NCBI RefSeq assembly: GCF_022627325.1
Contig: NZ_JAETZZ010000002.1
Coordinates: forward strand, 248,001-312,000
DNA: 64,000 nt
Source: Pseudomonas putida
GTDB lineage: Bacteria > Pseudomonadota > Gammaproteobacteria > Pseudomonadales > Pseudomonadaceae
Direction: 5' to 3'
Shown one piece after another: positions 61,232-64,000 of the stretch. A program made the position numbers and the translations under genes. Each line of letters opens with the position of its first letter. The first letter of the stretch is position 1. The notes under the pieces were generated by a model, which was given only the letters and a program-made list of their open reading frames with translations, made no database searches and was not told where the DNA came from.

Positions 61232-64000
61232 AGCCGCGTTTGACCCTCACGTTCACCAGCCTGCTGCTGTGCTCCTGCGCCCTGCCTGCCTTGGCGGCGC
61301 CGATGACCGATTTTCAGCGCTTTACCAGCTATCCGTTCATGGAGCGCAGTTACCGCGAAGCCAAGAAGGACAACTGGGCCGAAGTCGAGCGCCTGACCCG
61401 CCATGTATTGGGCCGGGTGCCGAATAATGACGAGGCCCGCGCACTGCTGGTCGAGGCACTGGCTCACCAACGCCGCTACAAGGACGCCCAAGCCCTGGCC
61501 GAGCAACTCGGTGGCAGCCCCGAATACGCCAATGCCCTGCTGGAACTGCGCCTGACCTGGATCGAACAGGACCCACCGCCCGCCAGCCAGGTGGAAAGCT
61601 GGCTAGCCACGGCCGACAGCATGCAGCGGGTCCGCCTGTGGCAGGCCTACAGTCTGAGCCTGGCCAAGTTCGGAGGCGCCGGCCGGGCCCTGGACTGGCT
61701 CAACCAGCTGCCGCCGCGCGACGACGGCAAAGTGCTGCGCCTTGCCCGGGCCAACTTCGCCGAGCAACTGCGCAACTGGAAGCAGACCATCGAACAGCTG
61801 CAACCCTTGGCCGACCAAGGCCAGTTGCCGGCAGAGGACTGGCAGCGGCTGGCCAATGCGTACGTTCAACAACTCGATGAAAAGGGCCTGGGCAAGCTCC
61901 TGCAAAGCGCTCCCTCGCCCGAGATCGCCGACCGCACCCGGCTGGCGATGGCCAACCGGGCCATCGCCGTGGGCCATAACGAGCAGGCCCAGCGCTGGTT
62001 GCAAAGCCTGCCCGCCGAGCAATTGCAGGACCCGGCACTGCGCCAGCAGCTTTGGGAGTTGGCCCGTGAAGGCGACGATGCGCCCTTGGTCCGGCGCTTG
62101 AGCAACGAACTGCAGCGCCCGTGCCTGGACACCGTCGATTGGCTGTCACGCCACGACCCGGATGTCGCCCGCGCGCAGTTCAAGGGCTGCCAGATCAGCG
62201 CGGATCCCCGCGCCTATGCGGTGCTCAAGCAGCGCCTCTATGGCGACCCTGCGCCAGCGCCGCAACCACGTACTGCAGCCGAATGGGAACAGCGTTACCG
62301 TCAAAGCGGTGACCTGGCGGCACTCGAACAGGCCACGTTCCTGCTGTTGCAGCAAGGCCATGGCGACCGTGCCCGAGGCCTGCTGGAGCAGGCCTACGAC
62401 CGCCGGCAAGGCCGTCTGACGCCTTCGCTGCTGCAGCGCCTGGGCAATCTGTATGCACGCAACGACGGCCCGCTGGACACCCGGCGCATGCTCAGCCTGA
62501 TGCCCAGGGTCGATGCCAGCACCCGCGCCCAGTTGCTCGGCCGCCTGGCCGAGGCCGGCCAGTGCGACACCGTGCGCCAGGCCATTACGGCCACCCCCAC
62601 CGAAGCCGGGCAGTACCGCGCCCTGGGTCGCTGCGCGATGCCTGAGCAACCCGGTGAAGCAGTGGTCTATTACCAGGCTGCCGAACGCTTGGGCGACAGG
62701 GGTAGTCGCCTACCGCTGGCCTACGCCCTGGAAGCTGCTGGCGACTCCGAAGCCGCCCTGCCCATCTGGCGCAGCCTGCCGGACAGCGCCTGGACTGACA
62801 ACGCCCGCCTGACCGCCGCCGCCGGGGCCTTGAACGCCGGCGACATCCAGGCTGCCCGCCGTTACTGGGATGGCGCTGCACACGACAGCGTCGACAGCTG
62901 GGCGCTCGGCGCCGCGATCGCCCAACGCCAGGGCGACCCACAGACGGCGTTGGGTTTCCAGCGCCAAGCGCTGGCGCACAACCCACGCGCGGAGCACTTC
63001 TACGCGGCTGCCAGCACCGCGCAGCTGGTAGGCGACCCCGCCCAGAGCAGCGCCTGGCTTGCCGAAGCGGTGCGCCTGGCCCCCGACCAGCCACGCTACC
63101 GCGCGGACTACGGCATGCGCCTGGCCAGTTCCCCCGACAAAACCCTGCGGCGCCAGTCGATCCCGTACCTGGAGCAGGCTACCCACGACTTTCCTGAGGA
63201 TTACCGCATTGGCGAAACCCTCGCCCTGCGTTATGACGAAGCCCAAGACAGCGCCTCGGCCCGCCGCGAACTGCGCCGGATCCTCGATGTTGAGCAGCAT
63301 CTGGTCGATGCCGACGATGAGTTCGGCAGCCTCGAAGCGCGCAAATACCGCCAGCGTCGCGCCCACGAAACCTTGTCGCGCCGTGACAGTGTCTCCCTGG
63401 CCAGCACCTGGTCGCCCGCCGGCACCTCGACCAACGACAAATTCCTCGAAAACGGCGAGCGCAGCGGCACTTCCCGCCGGGCGCAATCGCAGAATGTGCA
63501 AATGGCCATGTGGGACCACGCCCTGGGCGAAGAACCCAGCCGCGACGGCAGCACCTTGTCGGTGTACGGCCGGGTGCTGTTCGGTGGCCAAAGCCGCACC
63601 GATTACGCGCAAAGCATGGGCACCGGGGTTGGCCTGCGCTACAAACCGCTCGGCCAGGCCAACCTCAACCTGTATGCCGAGCTGTACCACCAGCGGCAGA
63701 TCGACACCGAGCACTACAGCGGCCTGAGCCTGGGCGAGCTGCTGAGCCCGAGCAAGGTCGGCGGCAACTGGAGCGACTTGCGCAACCATGCCGAGTCGAG
63801 CAATGACCTGCTATTGCGCGCGACGGCGTCGTTCCTCGACCAGGGCACCTGGCGCAACGACTGGCGGGTCGACGAAGACGACTGGAACGAACGTTTCCTC
63901 TACCTGGACGCTGCCTGGTGGACCCGTGCCGGCGACCATGCCTGGCTATCGCGCTACCAACAGGGCCATGCCTGGAAGCTGCCTGGCAGCTCGCCGCAGA
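61228..64000 (+). CDS. nfrA: NfrA, outer-membrane N4 receptor / polysaccharide secretin (partial at right edge)
   Basis: The first 924 codons are open to the end of the window. A signal peptide (MKPRLTLTFTSLLLCSCALPALAA, about 24 residues) is followed by a long helical repeat region (about 30-680) built of TPR-like units (WAEVERLTRHVLGRVPNNDEARALLVEAL near 50, GEAVVYYQAAERLGDRGSRLPLAYALEAAGDSEAALPIW near 475). From about residue 715 the pattern turns to barrel-like strands (SVYGRVLFGGQSRTDYAQSMGTGVGLRYKPLGQANLNLYAELYHQRQI). The order TPR scaffold plus barrel fits NfrA/PgaA-type exporters. The ATGA overlap with nfrB supports a wecB-nfrB-nfrA operon. Confidence 0.9.
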   Translation, partial: MKPRLTLTFTSLLLCSCALPALAAPMTDFQRFTSYPFMERSYREAKKDNWAEVERLTRHVLGRVPNNDEARALLVEALAHQRRYKDAQALAEQLGGSPEYANALLELRLTWIEQDPPPASQVESWLATADSMQRVRLWQAYSLSLAKFGGAGRALDWLNQLPPRDDGKVLRLARANFAEQLRNWKQTIEQLQPLADQGQLPAEDWQRLANAYVQQLDEKGLGKLLQSAPSPEIADRTRLAMANRAIAVGHNEQAQRWLQSLPAEQLQDPALRQQLWELAREGDDAPLVRRLSNELQRPCLDTVDWLSRHDPDVARAQFKGCQISADPRAYAVLKQRLYGDPAPAPQPRTAAEWEQRYRQSGDLAALEQATFLLLQQGHGDRARGLLEQAYDRRQGRLTPSLLQRLGNLYARNDGPLDTRRMLSLMPRVDASTRAQLLGRLAEAGQCDTVRQAITATPTEAGQYRALGRCAMPEQPGEAVVYYQAAERLGDRGSRLPLAYALEAAGDSEAALPIWRSLPDSAWTDNARLTAAAGALNAGDIQAARRYWDGAAHDSVDSWALGAAIAQRQGDPQTALGFQRQALAHNPRAEHFYAAASTAQLVGDPAQSSAWLAEAVRLAPDQPRYRADYGMRLASSPDKTLRRQSIPYLEQATHDFPEDYRIGETLALRYDEAQDSASARRELRRILDVEQHLVDADDEFGSLEARKYRQRRAHETLSRRDSVSLASTWSPAGTSTNDKFLENGERSGTSRRAQSQNVQMAMWDHALGEEPSRDGSTLSVYGRVLFGGQSRTDYAQSMGTGVGLRYKPLGQANLNLYAELYHQRQIDTEHYSGLSLGELLSPSKVGGNWSDLRNHAESSNDLLLRATASFLDQGTWRNDWRVDEDDWNERFLYLDAAWWTRAGDHAWLSRYQQGHAWKLPGSSPQ

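Overview
The window is high-GC DNA with densely packed genes. Gene content and codon use look like a Pseudomonas of the P. putida group. From memory only, gene order matches the P. putida KT2440 stretch running from benR through the Pea exopolysaccharide locus; no alignment was run. No tRNA, rRNA, CRISPR array, insertion sequence or prophage is visible.

Layout. 1-13 kb holds a truncated benR, a lipoprotein-type hydrolase, an unknown lipoprotein, a HisN-type phosphatase, a tandem universal stress protein, a siderophore receptor behind a Fur-like box, a PagL lipid A deacylase, a LysR regulator divergent from a succinate-semialdehyde dehydrogenase, a UvrD-like helicase and an AraC regulator. 13-19.6 kb is amine/amino-acid catabolism: PuuA-like glutamine synthetase, polyamine-binding protein, PuuB-like oxidase, serine ammonia-lyase and its divergent LysR regulator.

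19.6-46 kb is one large exopolysaccharide locus in three blocks. A minus-strand block (33.4 to 19.6 kb) has the flippase, four glycosyltransferases (24811, 23627, 27060, 28629), a WecG/TagA transferase, the initiating sugar transferase, two hexapeptide acyltransferases, a GMC oxidoreductase with a tiny Tat-signal partner, a DUF535 protein and a phosphoethanolamine transferase. A plus-strand block (33.5-38.7 kb) has a polymerase/ligase, a secreted glycoside hydrolase and GalE. A second minus-strand block (46.0 to 38.7 kb) has a FemAB-like acyltransferase, a GT61 enzyme, a 58-residue protein ending in a VPLPA/PEP-CTERM-like tail, an export protein, an outer-membrane barrel, a chain-length regulator and a tyrosine kinase. 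This second block looks like an exosortase-type export locus, yet no exosortase is in the window.

46-57.6 kb is mixed: a 1262-residue dermonecrotic-toxin/LRR protein whose NEL-like end seems to stop before the catalytic region, a GGDEF-EAL protein, a GapN-like aldehyde dehydrogenase, a VOC protein, a hypothetical, IlvA and a PACE-family transporter. IlvA is preceded by an apparent isoleucine attenuator: a 20-codon leader peptide with five Ile codons, mutually exclusive RNA stems and a terminator. 57.9-64 kb is a wecB-nfrB-nfrA operon, corresponding to the c-di-GMP-dependent N4 glycan receptor system of E. coli; nfrA runs off the end.

The strongest candidates for new biology are the CTERM-like micro-protein without an exosortase, the ilvA attenuator, the Tat micro-subunit/GMC pair inside an exopolysaccharide operon, and the truncated NEL effector.
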